Source: Sphingobacteriales bacterium (GTDB lineage: Bacteria > Bacteroidota > Bacteroidia > Chitinophagales > CAIOSU01). Taken from it: DNA of 64,000 nt. Position numbers and translations under genes: made by a program. Location of the stretch: positions 62,001-126,000 of the forward strand of contig JAIXUD010000017.1 of the NCBI GenBank assembly GCA_027483645.1, read 5' to 3'. Every line of letters starts with the position of its first letter. Within the stretch, counting starts at the first letter, position 1. This document shows positions 51,758 to 60,040 of the stretch, piece by piece. Under the pieces are notes generated by a model. The model made no database searches and was not told where the DNA came from. It worked only from the letters and a program-made list of their open reading frames with translations.

Positions 51758-52438
51758 TTACACGACATTCTTTTTCCGCCGCCAGTTGCGCTTATATACA
51801 CCCCACGAATAGGCTAGCAATAATGGTATCAAAAGCATTTGAGAGAACATCGTAAGCAATATAAGAATGAAGTAGGCGCCATCGTTAGCGGTATGTTCTC
51901 GCAACCCACCCATAATTTCAAAAACAGCACGCTCCAAGTTTAGGAAGGTGAGCGCGCTTACAATGGCGCATACAGGCAGCAATGCGGTAGAGATAATGTA
52001 GCCCCAATGCAGGCGGGTAAAGACCCGTAAGAAGTAAAACAGCAGTGCCAACCGCCACAGTGCTACCGTTGCCAAAAACCAAACATTCATCCTAGTGGCC
52101 ATTCCCAAGCTTACAAACCGCTCTACAGGTATGGCGTATAGCAGGGCAGGAAACGAAGTGAGGCAAACAAAAGTAAGCACAGCGGTATAGCTCCAGTTAG
52201 ATACGCGATAAGGCTTGAGGATTAGCCAAATAAAGAGGGCGAGGCAAAACACATAGATAACCGAACCCAGGCCAAGGTGCTGTAGGAGCGATGCACCTGG
52301 ATCATCCCAATAGCGGCCCATGCCCACCATCCAAGTACCCACCAAGCCAGCAATTAGGTGCTTTCGCCCGAGTTGCAGCATTTCCTCGCGCTGTAGCCGG
52401 AAGGTAAGTAGGCGGAGGATGGCTGGGAGGATGGGCAT
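51758..52438 (-). CDS. Multi-pass membrane protein of unknown function
   Basis: The ATG at 52438 (MPILPAILRLLTFRLQREE) fits a -7 box TATATTTA 4 nt upstream and a TTG 21 nt further, which fixes the start and suggests a leaderless mRNA; product 226 residues. It has five or six membrane segments separated by short loops (LIAGLVGTWMVGMGRYW, VIYVFCLALFIWLIL, YTAVLTFVCLTSFPALLYA, NVWFLATVALWRLALLFY, GYIISTALLPVCAIVSAL, AYFILILLTMFSQMLLIPL). The last residues are basic. I recognise no family. It is downstream of, and in the same direction as, creD's neighbours. Confidence 0.6.
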   Translation of the reverse strand: MPILPAILRLLTFRLQREEMLQLGRKHLIAGLVGTWMVGMGRYWDDPGASLLQHLGLGSVIYVFCLALFIWLILKPYRVSNWSYTAVLTFVCLTSFPALLYAIPVERFVSLGMATRMNVWFLATVALWRLALLFYFLRVFTRLHWGYIISTALLPVCAIVSALTFLNLERAVFEIMGGLREHTANDGAYFILILLTMFSQMLLIPLLLAYSWGVYKRNWRRKKNVV

Positions 52439-52442
52439 GGTG

Positions 52443-52474
52443 TAAATATATATTAGGCAATCGAATTTATGCAA
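52443..52474 (-). promoter_or_regulatory. Bacteroidota-type promoter of the 52438 membrane gene
   Basis: On the minus strand TTG (52474-52472), 21 nt, TATATTTA (52450-52443), CACC and the ATG at 52438. The -7 to ATG distance is 4 nt, so the transcript is predicted leaderless. Confidence 0.6.
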
Positions 52475-52502
52475 GTTAGGAACGCCAAGCTTGCGAGTTT
52501 CG

Positions 52503-52533
52503 TTGTGTTGGCAATATGAATTTCATATCTTTA
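52503..52533 (+). promoter_or_regulatory. Promoter of the decayed toxin-antitoxin pair
   Basis: TTG (52503-52505) and TATCTTTA (52526-52533) with a 20-nt spacer; the ATG of the antitoxin is 5 nt later (52539), again predicted leaderless. Confidence 0.55.
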
Positions 52534-52538
52534 TAAGT

Positions 52539-52808
52539 ATGCGTTACATCGTAGAAATAGATCCATCATTTCCTGCCGGTGCAGAATTATTGAAATATAT
52601 AGCCGATTTGCACGCCCCTGCTGACGCTGTACGAATACACAAAGCAGCATCAATAAGCGATGAGGAAATGGCTTTGCCCGGTAAAAAAATCTCCACTACG
52701 CAATTGGAAGAATGGTTGGCCTTACCTGACTATGGCAATCTGGACGGGGAAGCTGCATTATTGCTTTTGAAAGAAGAAATGGCCACTTACCGTACCACCA
52801 AAAAATGA
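52539..52808 (+). CDS. Probable antitoxin (partner toxin decayed)
   Basis: From ATG 52539 the product has 89 residues: MRYIVEIDPSFPAGAELLKYI, then a DADAVRIHK-like region and a C-terminal LPDYGNLDGEAALLLLKEEMATYR. The upstream frame start at 52491 overlaps the promoter and is unlikely. The stop overlaps the next ATG (ATGA, 52805-52808), the arrangement of an antitoxin followed by its toxin. The partner is a broken toxin (52805-52925). The antitoxin reading frame is intact. Confidence 0.6.
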   Translation: MRYIVEIDPSFPAGAELLKYIADLHAPADAVRIHKAASISDEEMALPGKKISTTQLEEWLALPDYGNLDGEAALLLLKEEMATYRTTKK

Positions 52809-52925
52809 AGCTGATAGTTAAGAGAAGGGCATCATTGTTTTGTCTTAGACAATTGGATGGTGGCTTATAAATTCAACCAAGATGAGTTTATAATTTGCCG
52901 CATCCTTTGGGCAGCAAAGTTGTAG
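52805..52925 (+). pseudogene. RelE-like toxin pseudogene with internal deletion
   Basis: The ATG gives MKLIVKRRASLFCLRQLDGGL and then a stop; in another frame the sequence continues VAYKFNQDEFIICRILWAAKL before TAG at 52923-52925. The first part is a normal toxin N-terminus (MK-L-V-K-R-A) and the last part is a normal C-terminus of small RelE-type toxins (YKFN...EFIICRIxxAAxL). About 60 central codons are missing with a frame change at the join (near 52860), so it is inactive. Confidence 0.75.
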
Positions 52926-52948
52926 TTGCTGTTTTTGCTTATCTCACC

Positions 52949-53584
52949 TCACTTATCATCCAGCACCACCACCAATGTCCCAATCGGTACCTTGTTAAAT
53001 ACCTCAATCACTTGCTTATTGAGCATGCGGATGCAGCCGTGCGAGGCGGGTGTGCCAATCAATCCTTCCTCAGGCGTGCCGTGTATGTAGATGTAGCGCT
53101 TGTAGCTATCGATGCCTTCGCCTTTATTGATACCCGGTTCCAGCCCATCCAGCCATAAGATGCGGGTGGTTACGTCATCACTGTTTACGCTGATGGGCTC
53201 TGTGATGATTTCCGCTTCGCGGCCAATATAGGCGCGGCCCTTAAATATGGCACCTTCTTTCGCCCCTTCGCCAAACTTTTCTTTAATGCGATGTATGCCA
53301 GGCGGGGTTTTGTCGCTACCGGCCTTGCTGCCGATGCCCTTTTTGCTGGTGGATATTTTATAGGTGGCAGTTACCTTTTCGTTTTGTACTAGGTAAAGCT
53401 CCTGCTTAGCAGTGCTTATCAGTACCAACAGCTGCTCAGGCTGGTAGGCAAACTCCTGCTTTAGGCGGGTAAGGTACTGCTGGGTAAGGGGCTGTTTCAT
53501 AATATCGAAAGGGTTAGCCACGCCAGACCAAGCAAGGCCGAGAAACGAAGAAAAAATGAGGCATAGCATGTTAGTAGTTTTCAT
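52949..53584 (-). CDS. L,D-transpeptidase (YkuD family)
   Basis: The ATG at 53584 gives about 211 residues with a signal peptide (MKTTNMLCLIFSSFLGLAWSG). The YkuD domain includes LLVLISTAKQELYLVQNEKV at the N-terminus of the fold, TPPGIHRIKEKFGEGAKEG, and the active-site segment YIYIHGTPEEGLIGTPASHGCIRM, with the conserved His, Gly and Cys (C184 from this start). It forms 3-3 or lipoprotein cross-links to peptidoglycan, in the periplasm. The catalytic residues are present. The 3' end is 23 bp from the toxin pseudogene. Confidence 0.9.
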   Translation of the reverse strand: MKTTNMLCLIFSSFLGLAWSGVANPFDIMKQPLTQQYLTRLKQEFAYQPEQLLVLISTAKQELYLVQNEKVTATYKISTSKKGIGSKAGSDKTPPGIHRIKEKFGEGAKEGAIFKGRAYIGREAEIITEPISVNSDDVTTRILWLDGLEPGINKGEGIDSYKRYIYIHGTPEEGLIGTPASHGCIRMLNKQVIEVFNKVPIGTLVVVLDDK

Positions 53585-53589
53585 AAGCA

Positions 53590-53655
53590 TTTAATCCTTT
53601 TTATCCCATTAATCCAACAAACTCTATCACGCGTGAGCGTAATCCCAATCCAAAA
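53590..53655. repeat. Family A-related words upstream of the L,D-transpeptidase
   Basis: TTAATCCTTTTTATCCCATT and then CACGCGTGAGCGTAATCCCA form words shared with the phage-block gaps at about 2815-2840 and 3430-3480 (GCGTAATCCAAATC, GCATAATCCCAATCC). The sharing supports one repeat family across the window. Confidence 0.5.
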
Positions 53656-53756
53656 CTATGCCGTATTCGCCAGCAAAAAAATTTTACCCAGCGGTTTATG
53701 GAAATCAACTGACCCGCGCATCCTTAAAGTATACTTAACCCTTAAACCAAACCGAT

Positions 53757-55094
53757 ATGAAAAGTAGGAAATTGACCATAACCTTAATAGCAGCCACGGT
53801 GCTATTAGGTAGTGCCCTTACCGTATTCTCGTTTGCCAGCCCTAGTGCAACCACGGCGCCAGTAGCTAGCATGAAGGCCCCCGAGCCGAAAGGTTGTGTG
53901 TTTAAAACGGTATTCAACGAGGATGCCCCCAAGCGCGAGCTGGACCCTGGGTTTCAGCACCCCACCCCTGCCAATGCACTCAAGGCTATCAACAAAGGGT
54001 TGCAATGGTTGGTAACCGCGCAGCACCCTGATGGTGGCTGGGGCGCGGGTAGCCACTCGCACCAAGATATAATTGACCCCCACGCCGTAATTGCTGACCC
54101 CGCTACTACCGCTATGGTGGCCATGGCAGTTATGCGCAGCGGCAGCACGCTCACCAGTGGCGAATACCAAGTACAACTGAAAAAAGCCACGGAATACCTA
54201 CTAGTGAGCATTGAGAGTACGCCCGATGGACAGTTGAACATTACCGAAGCCACTGGCACCCAAATACAGGGCAAGCTGGGCGCTAACATAGATGTGATAC
54301 TTACGGCGCAGTACCTCACCAACTTGCTAGATAACCTGGGCCACGATGCAAACCTGAAAAAGCGCGTGGAGAAAAACCTGAACGTGTGCATACAGAAGAT
54401 TCAACGCTCGCAAAGTAGCAATGGCAGTATGGCTGGTGCGGGTTGGGCGGGTGTGCTGCAATCGGGCTTGGCGGGCAATGTACTGGAGACCGCAGAAAGC
54501 AAAGGCATGGCGGTGGATAGTGTAGCACTAGACCGCAGCCGCCAATACCAAAAGGACAATTATAACGTGAGTACGGGTGCCGTGAGTGCCGATGATGGCG
54601 CAGGTGTGGTACTATATAGCGTGAGTACCACTACCCGCAGCAGTGCCAAAGAAAGCCGTAAGGCGGAAGAAGTAATAGCCGATGCCCAGAAGAATGGCAA
54701 CCTACCAACCAATGCCCCGGTAACGGTTGACAACCTCAAGAAAGCGGGAATGACCGAGGATGAGGCACTGAAATACAACACCGCCTACGAGATATACAAC
54801 AGTGCCAAAAACCAAGCGCAAGATAAGACCGTGATGAACGGCTACGGCAACAACGGCGGTGAGGAGTTTATCAGCTTTCTGCAAACGGGCGAGAGCATGG
54901 TGATAGGCAAAGACTATAGCTGGAAAAAGTGGTACGACGATATTGCCGCAACGCTACTAAGCATACAAAACGACAACGGTACCTGGAACGGCCACCACTG
55001 CATTACCAGCCCAGTATTTTGCACGGCAACTTGCATCTTGGTACTCAGCATTAACAATGATATTGAGAGCCTTGTGGCAATGGGCGAAGAATAA
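53757..55094 (+). CDS. Secreted alpha/alpha-toroid protein (terpene cyclase/prenyltransferase-like fold)
   Basis: The 445-residue product has an N-terminal signal (LTITLIAATVLLGSALTVFSFA). The mature part has ALKAINKGLQWLVTAQHPDGGWGAG, a QW-like motif of squalene-cyclase toroids, then IADPATTAMVAMAVMRSG and LGANIDVILTAQYLTNLLDN, and later WKKWYDDIAATLLSIQNDNGTWNGHHC and VFCTATCILVLSI. These repeats form a helix barrel. No DxDD catalytic motif is seen. It ends in VAMGEE without a T9SS domain. A binding role rather than catalysis is possible. A terminator follows. Confidence 0.7.
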   Translation: MKSRKLTITLIAATVLLGSALTVFSFASPSATTAPVASMKAPEPKGCVFKTVFNEDAPKRELDPGFQHPTPANALKAINKGLQWLVTAQHPDGGWGAGSHSHQDIIDPHAVIADPATTAMVAMAVMRSGSTLTSGEYQVQLKKATEYLLVSIESTPDGQLNITEATGTQIQGKLGANIDVILTAQYLTNLLDNLGHDANLKKRVEKNLNVCIQKIQRSQSSNGSMAGAGWAGVLQSGLAGNVLETAESKGMAVDSVALDRSRQYQKDNYNVSTGAVSADDGAGVVLYSVSTTTRSSAKESRKAEEVIADAQKNGNLPTNAPVTVDNLKKAGMTEDEALKYNTAYEIYNSAKNQAQDKTVMNGYGNNGGEEFISFLQTGESMVIGKDYSWKKWYDDIAATLLSIQNDNGTWNGHHCITSPVFCTATCILVLSINNDIESLVAMGEE

Positions 55095-55117
55095 GAACGA
55101 TTTAGATAGTCAGGTTC

Positions 55118-55156
55118 GATGGGCGGTTCCTTGGGAGGGGAGCCGCCCTTTTTTTT
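55118..55156 (+). terminator. Rho-independent terminator
   Basis: GGGCGGTTCC and GGAGCCGCCC form a stem (one G-T pair) followed by eight T residues at 55149-55156. It ends the terpene-cyclase-like gene unit. Confidence 0.85.
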
Positions 55157-55200
55157 AAATTATCTACCACCACTCCTGTAAATTATCTACCACCACTCCC
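55157..55200. repeat. Short tandem duplication
   Basis: The block AAATTATCTACCACCACTCC appears twice in tandem, separated by TGT, between the terminator and the MarR gene's stop. Confidence 0.8.
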
Positions 55201-55204
55201 CCAA

Positions 55205-55870
55205 TCAAACCCCACCTGGGTCTTTGGCGAGCTCATCGAAGGTGTGGCGCTGCAGGTATTGGTGCACTCGCTCATGGTAGCCGGCTAGTGCCCCAAAGGT
55301 ATCCCGTATTTGGCGTAGCTCTTCGTCAGTGGCGTTGTGATACAATATTTCATTTACTTTGCTCATGCGTACTTTACTAAGGGCAGCGGCCTCTTTGCCC
55401 GCTTCGGTAAGGTAGATAAGCTTGCTTCGCTTATCGGCAGGGTCGGTTTCTTCCCCTATCAATCCTCGCTTTTTCATGCGTTTCATCATTTCGAAGCACG
55501 TGGTTACCTCCATCAGCGAATCCTTTACAAAATCCTTCATCCGCGGCTTTTGGTAAATTTCAGTATACAATAGCAGCACAAACTCCTCCACGTTGTTCAC
55601 GGGCATGTCGGCCAAGGCACTTTTCACCAGCATGTGCTTGTATCGTTCCAGATGACCCCATAACATCGATACTGCTCCGTAGAGCTGGAAGATGCTATCA
55701 CTATTGCCATAGTGTTCGTTTATGTCTTGCCCATAATCGTTTATAGCCTGCGAAGTAGAGGCTTTTAGGTCTTCTTGTACCAGCCAATGACCGAACCCTT
55801 TCAGGTCTTTTCGCCCTGTATTAAGGTATTTTTTGTAGTTGGCAAGAAGGGCTTCTATGTCCTCAATCAT
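55205..55870 (-). CDS. MarR-family transcriptional regulator
   Basis: The 221-residue protein has a helical N-terminal extension (IEALLANYKKYLNTGRKDLKGFGHW) and a winged helix from about residue 115: TEIYQKPRMKDFVKDSLMEVTTCFEMMKRMKKRGLIGEETDPADKRSKLIYLTEAGKEAA. The DP.D.R.....LT..G wing is the MarR signature. It is longer than a typical MarR (about 150). It is divergent from a TonB-dependent receptor with 75 bp between starts, so it probably controls the receptor and itself. Confidence 0.85.
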   Translation of the reverse strand: MIEDIEALLANYKKYLNTGRKDLKGFGHWLVQEDLKASTSQAINDYGQDINEHYGNSDSIFQLYGAVSMLWGHLERYKHMLVKSALADMPVNNVEEFVLLLYTEIYQKPRMKDFVKDSLMEVTTCFEMMKRMKKRGLIGEETDPADKRSKLIYLTEAGKEAAALSKVRMSKVNEILYHNATDEELRQIRDTFGALAGYHERVHQYLQRHTFDELAKDPGGV

Positions 55871-55878
55871 AAATTTTG

Positions 55879-55940
55879 AACAATTTTGTACAAGGTTAAA
55901 ACAATTTTGTAGTAATGCTGTTTTAATCCTCGTAAATTAG
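55879..55940. promoter_or_regulatory. Divergent operator/promoter: two AACAATTTTGTA boxes
   Basis: AACAATTTTGTA occurs at 55879-55890 and 55900-55911, starts 21 bp apart (two turns), and TTGTACAA (55886-55893) is a palindrome. The second box overlaps the TTG (55907-55909) that pairs with TAAATTAG (55933-55940) as the receptor promoter; the ATG at 55946 is 5 nt after the -7 box. These boxes are the natural site for the divergent MarR. Confidence 0.6.
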
Positions 55941-55945
55941 CAAAA

Positions 55946-58333
55946 ATGAAAACAACACTAACCCTATTATTGTTGCTGCTTACCTTGGCAGCCTTTGCCC
56001 AAACCGGCAAAATTTCTGGTAAAGTTACCGATCAGCTAACTAATGAGCCAGTGGCTTTTGCCAATGTGGGCATACAAGGTAGCACCACCGGTACCATTAC
56101 CGATATTGATGGAAACTTTGTACTGGAGAACCTAAAGCCTGGGGTATACAACCTGCAAGTTTCGTTTGTAGGCTATGAAACCAAAACGCTGTTTGATGTA
56201 GAGGTAATCGTTTCGAAGCCCACCATCTTAAGCATCACCCTTACTCAAGCAGCTGAATCGCTAGGTGAGGTGGTGATTAAGGAAAGTCCATTTACAACCA
56301 GTGCGGAGAGCCCAGTCTCGCTAAAGTCCATCAGCGCCAACGAGATTGAGCGCTTCCCCGGGGGTAATAGGGATATTTCGAGGGTGATACAATCGTTGCC
56401 GGGTGTGAGCAGCGCGGTATCGTTCCGGAATGATATTATCGTGCGCGGCGGTAGCCCCAACGAAAACCGGTTTTATATTGATGGTATCGAAATACCGAGC
56501 ATCAACCACTTCTCTACCCAAGGCGCATCGGGTGGTAGCAACGGCTTTATCAATGTGGATTTTATAAAAGAGGTCGACTTTTATACAGGTGCCTTCCCAG
56601 CTAACCGTGGCAATACCTTGAGCAGTGTAATGGAGTTTGGCTTTAAAGAAGGCCGTACCGACCGTATTGCCAGCCGTTTCACCCTTGGTGCTACCGAAGC
56701 GGGTATATCGCTAGAGGGGCCTTTTCGTAAAAAGAAACCCGGTACCACATTCATCGCTTCTTACCGCCGCAGCTACCAGCAATTGTTATTCAAAGCCATC
56801 GGCTTGCCCTTTTTGCCATTGTATAACGATGCCCAGTTTAAGATAAAATCTACCTTCAAAAATAAGAGCGAACTGATAGTATTAGGCCTAGGTGCTTATG
56901 ATAAATTTACCCTAAACCTTGGCGCCAACGAAACCGAAGACCAACAGTACTTTCTGGGTTTCTTGCCCTACTTCAATCAATGGAACTACACTGCGGGCGC
57001 ACGGTACCGCAAGTTTACCGACAAAGGCAATTATATAATAGTGGCCAGCCGCACCCAGCAAAACAACGAGAACTTTAAGTATCGAAACAATGATAATGAC
57101 AACCCCGATGCGCTCATCTTTCGCCTAATAAGCAACGAGAGCGAAAATAAGCTGCGCTATGAACAGAACATGTTTGTGGGCGGGTTTAAAATAAATTTTG
57201 GCGCGGGTTATGAGTTTGCCCAATATGAAATAAACAGCACCGCGCTGGTGCCTACCGGTTCAGGTTCTATAACCGTGGCGTACAACTCCCTCATTAACCA
57301 GCACAAAGGGGCTTTGTTTGGCCAAGCCAGTCGTAGTTTTTTCAAAAACCGGCTTGCGCTATCGCTCGGCCTACGCACTGATATTAACAGCTACAACAGT
57401 AGCATGGCCAACCCGCTGCGCCAAATTTCGCCTCGTTTCTCGGCATCTTACACCATTCTACCGGGCTGGAATTTGAGTTTCAATACAGGCCGCTACTACC
57501 AGTTACCACCAAATACCACCTTAAGCTACCGCGATAGCTTAGGTACCTTGGTAAACCAAAACACCCTGAAATACATCGGCAATACGCAGTTTGTAATCGG
57601 TACTGACTACACCTTGCAGAGCAATACCAAATTTACCTTGGAGGGTTTTGTGAAACTGTACAACGACTACCCTTTCCTGTTGAATGACAGTATTTCGCTA
57701 GCCAACCTAGGCGCTACATTCGGCATCGTAGGCGATGCCCCAGCCAACAGCGAAAGCGATGGCCGTGCCTATGGCTTTGAGACCTCCATACAGCAAAAAC
57801 TCTTTAAAGGATTCTTCGGTATTGCCTCCTATACCTTTGCCATCAGCGAGTTTACGGATAAAAATAACGAGTACCGCTATAGCAGTTGGGATAGGCGCCA
57901 CGTGTTTAGCTTGGCGGTGGGCAAAAAATTTAAGCGGAATTGGGACGTAAGCGGCCGCTTTGGCCTGGCCACCGGTGCGCCGTATACCCCTTACGATGTA
58001 GCCACTTCAGCCCTCATAAACGTATGGGATGTAAACGGCGAGGCACTGCTGGAATATGACGAGCTAAACAGTCAGCGCAACCCATTCGGATACCAGTTGG
58101 ATATACGGGTGGACAAGCGCTGGTATTTTAAGCGTTGGTCGCTAAACCTGTATTTGGATATACGCAACGTAACCAACAGCGTAACCCAACTTAACCCTAC
58201 CCTAGTGGTGGAGCGCGACGATGCAGGTCAACCCGTAGTAGACCCTAACGACGCCACGCGCTACAAAACCAAATATGCCGCCAATGAAGATGGCTTGATA
58301 CTACCTTCTATCGGGGTGATTATTGAGTTGTAG
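55946..58333 (+). CDS. TonB-dependent outer-membrane receptor
   Basis: The 795-residue protein has a signal peptide (MKTTLTLLLLLLTLAAFAQ), then a carboxypeptidase-regulatory-like domain (about 22-110: GKISGKVTDQLTNEPVAFANV and LKPGVYNLQVSFVGYETKT), then the plug (about 115-235: SVSLKSISANEIERFPGGNRDISRVIQSLPGV and VRGGSPNENRFYIDGIEI), and the 22-strand barrel. It ends in GVIIEL with the C-terminal hydrophobic residue of outer-membrane proteins. The ligand is not predictable. It is controlled by the divergent MarR by inference. No SusD partner is nearby. Confidence 0.9.
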   Translation: MKTTLTLLLLLLTLAAFAQTGKISGKVTDQLTNEPVAFANVGIQGSTTGTITDIDGNFVLENLKPGVYNLQVSFVGYETKTLFDVEVIVSKPTILSITLTQAAESLGEVVIKESPFTTSAESPVSLKSISANEIERFPGGNRDISRVIQSLPGVSSAVSFRNDIIVRGGSPNENRFYIDGIEIPSINHFSTQGASGGSNGFINVDFIKEVDFYTGAFPANRGNTLSSVMEFGFKEGRTDRIASRFTLGATEAGISLEGPFRKKKPGTTFIASYRRSYQQLLFKAIGLPFLPLYNDAQFKIKSTFKNKSELIVLGLGAYDKFTLNLGANETEDQQYFLGFLPYFNQWNYTAGARYRKFTDKGNYIIVASRTQQNNENFKYRNNDNDNPDALIFRLISNESENKLRYEQNMFVGGFKINFGAGYEFAQYEINSTALVPTGSGSITVAYNSLINQHKGALFGQASRSFFKNRLALSLGLRTDINSYNSSMANPLRQISPRFSASYTILPGWNLSFNTGRYYQLPPNTTLSYRDSLGTLVNQNTLKYIGNTQFVIGTDYTLQSNTKFTLEGFVKLYNDYPFLLNDSISLANLGATFGIVGDAPANSESDGRAYGFETSIQQKLFKGFFGIASYTFAISEFTDKNNEYRYSSWDRRHVFSLAVGKKFKRNWDVSGRFGLATGAPYTPYDVATSALINVWDVNGEALLEYDELNSQRNPFGYQLDIRVDKRWYFKRWSLNLYLDIRNVTNSVTQLNPTLVVERDDAGQPVVDPNDATRYKTKYAANEDGLILPSIGVIIEL

Positions 58334-58658
58334 TATGAAATGAGCGGGTGAGGGATGGTTACACTCAGCTGCCTATAACATAATTCAAATCCGTGCTTTC
58401 CGTGATTTTTTCCGTGTTCTCCGTGGTAAAAAAACAAACCACGGAAGGCACTGAATAAGCAAGGAGGTGCGAGCAAAATGAACCACTAAGATCACTAAGA
58501 AAAAAGCACTAAGTTCACTAAGTTCCTATTACGGACTTTGTGTTCTTTGTGAAATTCCTTCGTGTACTTCGTGGTTAATATGCGCTACACATGTCAATTG
58601 CAAAGGGTAATTCCTGCGCGAATTGGTGTACTCACCATGAACGCACATTCTTTAGGTG
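58334..58658. repeat. 325-bp gap of family C repeats
   Basis: TCCGTGCTTTCCGTGATTTT and GTTCTCCGTGGTAAAAAAAC (58388-58440) are followed by ACCACGGAAGGCACTGAATA, giving a foldback. Then AACCACTAAGATCACTAAGA (58482-58501) and TTCGTGTACTTCGTGGTTAA (58559-58578) form the arms of a second foldback. No gene is seen here. Confidence 0.65.
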
Positions 58659-59330
58659 TTACTTCAACTTATCCTTAAAGACTTCCCTAAACTTTTCCAG
58701 CTTAGGCACAATTACCGCACGGCAATAGCCTTGGGTTTTGTTTAGGTTGTAATAGTTCTGATGGTAATCCTCCGCCTTGTAGTAATTGGTGAAGGGGGTT
58801 ATCTCGGTTACAATCGGGTCGTCCCAAATACCGGCGGCATTTAGCTTCTGTTTGTATTCCTCGGCCAGTTTGCGTTGCTCATCGTCATGATAGAACACGG
58901 CCGAGCGGTATTGGGTGCCTTGGTCGGCACCTTGGCGGTTGAGCGTGGTAGGGTCGTGGGTTTTCCAAAACACTTCCAAAAGTTCTTCAAACGTAATGAT
59001 GGTAGGGTCATACGTTATCTGTATCACCTCTGCGTGGCCGGTGGTGCCATTGCTCACCTCGCGGTAGGCTGGGTTTTTCACGTGGCCACCGCTGTAACCG
59101 CTCTCTACTTTGGTTACGCCTTTCAGCAGTTGAAAAATGGCTTCGGTGCACCAAAAGCATCCGTTGCCGAAGGTTGCTATTTTCATATTCTCGGGGGTAG
59201 GTATTTGCACGGGTTCGGGTATGGGTTTATTAGGGTCAATGTTGCTAGTTGCGCTGGCATTGCTGTTACTGCACGACCACAAAAACAGGGCCCCAGCAAC
59301 CACAATAGCTAAGATAAGGATGGATTTCAT
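58659..59330 (-). CDS. msrA: Peptide methionine sulfoxide reductase MsrA, lipoprotein form
   Basis: The ATG at 59330 gives 223 residues. The first 20 are a lipoprotein signal (MKSILILAIVVAGALFLWSC, lipidated Cys20). The catalytic motif GCFWC (C58) is followed by EAIFQLLKGVTKVESGYSGG, and then NGTTGHAEVIQITYDP and TQYRSAVFYHDDEQ. This enzyme reduces methionine-S-sulfoxide in proteins. Being lipid-anchored, it would repair periplasmic or surface proteins. It overlaps no other gene; the divergent FAH gene starts 97 bp away. Confidence 0.93.
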   Translation of the reverse strand: MKSILILAIVVAGALFLWSCSNSNASATSNIDPNKPIPEPVQIPTPENMKIATFGNGCFWCTEAIFQLLKGVTKVESGYSGGHVKNPAYREVSNGTTGHAEVIQITYDPTIITFEELLEVFWKTHDPTTLNRQGADQGTQYRSAVFYHDDEQRKLAEEYKQKLNAAGIWDDPIVTEITPFTNYYKAEDYHQNYYNLNKTQGYCRAVIVPKLEKFREVFKDKLK

Positions 59331-59390
59331 GAGTAGCGATTTAAGCGTCATTGTTGTAAACAAAATATTGGGTAGCAAGTTCCATTTGTT

Positions 59391-59420
59391 TTGACAGCCC
59401 GCCCCCAACACCTAATTTTA
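59391..59420 (+). promoter_or_regulatory. Promoter of the FAH-family gene
   Basis: TTG (59391-59393), 19 nt, TAATTTTA (59413-59420), then 6 nt to the ATG at 59427; predicted leaderless. Confidence 0.55.
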
Positions 59421-59426
59421 GCCCCC

Positions 59427-60038
59427 ATGAAGATATTTTGCATCGGCCGCAACTATGTTGACCACGCCAAGGAGCTCAACAATCCCACGCCACAGCAGCC
59501 CGTGGTGTTTACCAAACCCCCAACTGCAGTTATCCGCAATGGGCAAGATTTTTATATCCCCGATTTTAGCAAAAACGTGCACTACGAAGGCGAGCTGATT
59601 ATCCGCATTGGCAAAAACGGGAAAAACATTGCCGAAAAATTTGCGCACAAGTATATTGATGCCATTACGTTCGGCATCGATTTCACTGCCCGCGACTTAC
59701 AAGATTACCTAAAGGAAAACAAACTGCCCTGGGACTTGGCCAAAGGCTTCGACGGCTCTGCCGCCGTGGGCGATTGGCTGCCGATTGACAGCGTAGGCGA
59801 TATCCACCAAATCAACTTCCGCACCGTGCTCAACGGCGAAACGGTGCAGCACGGTAACAGCAACTTGATGATTTTCCCTTTTGAAAAGATGATTTCTTTC
59901 GTATCCAGTTACTTCACCCTACAAGTGGGCGACCTGCTATACACCGGCACCCCGGCTGGCGTTGGCGCACTAAAAGCTGGCGATGTGCTGGAAGGGTATA
60001 TTGGCGATAAGCATTTGCTGAAGACGTTGGTGAAGTAG
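59427..60038 (+). CDS. Fumarylacetoacetate hydrolase-family protein
   Basis: The ATG at 59427 gives 203 residues, a minimal single-domain FAH protein. N-terminus MKIFCIGRNYVDHAKELNNP is a lid-domain motif. The metal site is in NVHYEGELIIRIG (E-x-E) plus GIDFTARDLQ (Asp). The catalytic region GFDGSAAVGDWLPID and the final TGTPAGVGALKAGDVLEGYI are typical. Family members cleave acylpyruvates or decarboxylate oxaloacetate; the exact substrate cannot be told. The reading frame starting at 59391 includes the promoter region and is rejected. Confidence 0.88.
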   Translation: MKIFCIGRNYVDHAKELNNPTPQQPVVFTKPPTAVIRNGQDFYIPDFSKNVHYEGELIIRIGKNGKNIAEKFAHKYIDAITFGIDFTARDLQDYLKENKLPWDLAKGFDGSAAVGDWLPIDSVGDIHQINFRTVLNGETVQHGNSNLMIFPFEKMISFVSSYFTLQVGDLLYTGTPAGVGALKAGDVLEGYIGDKHLLKTLVK

Positions 60039-60040
60039 GG

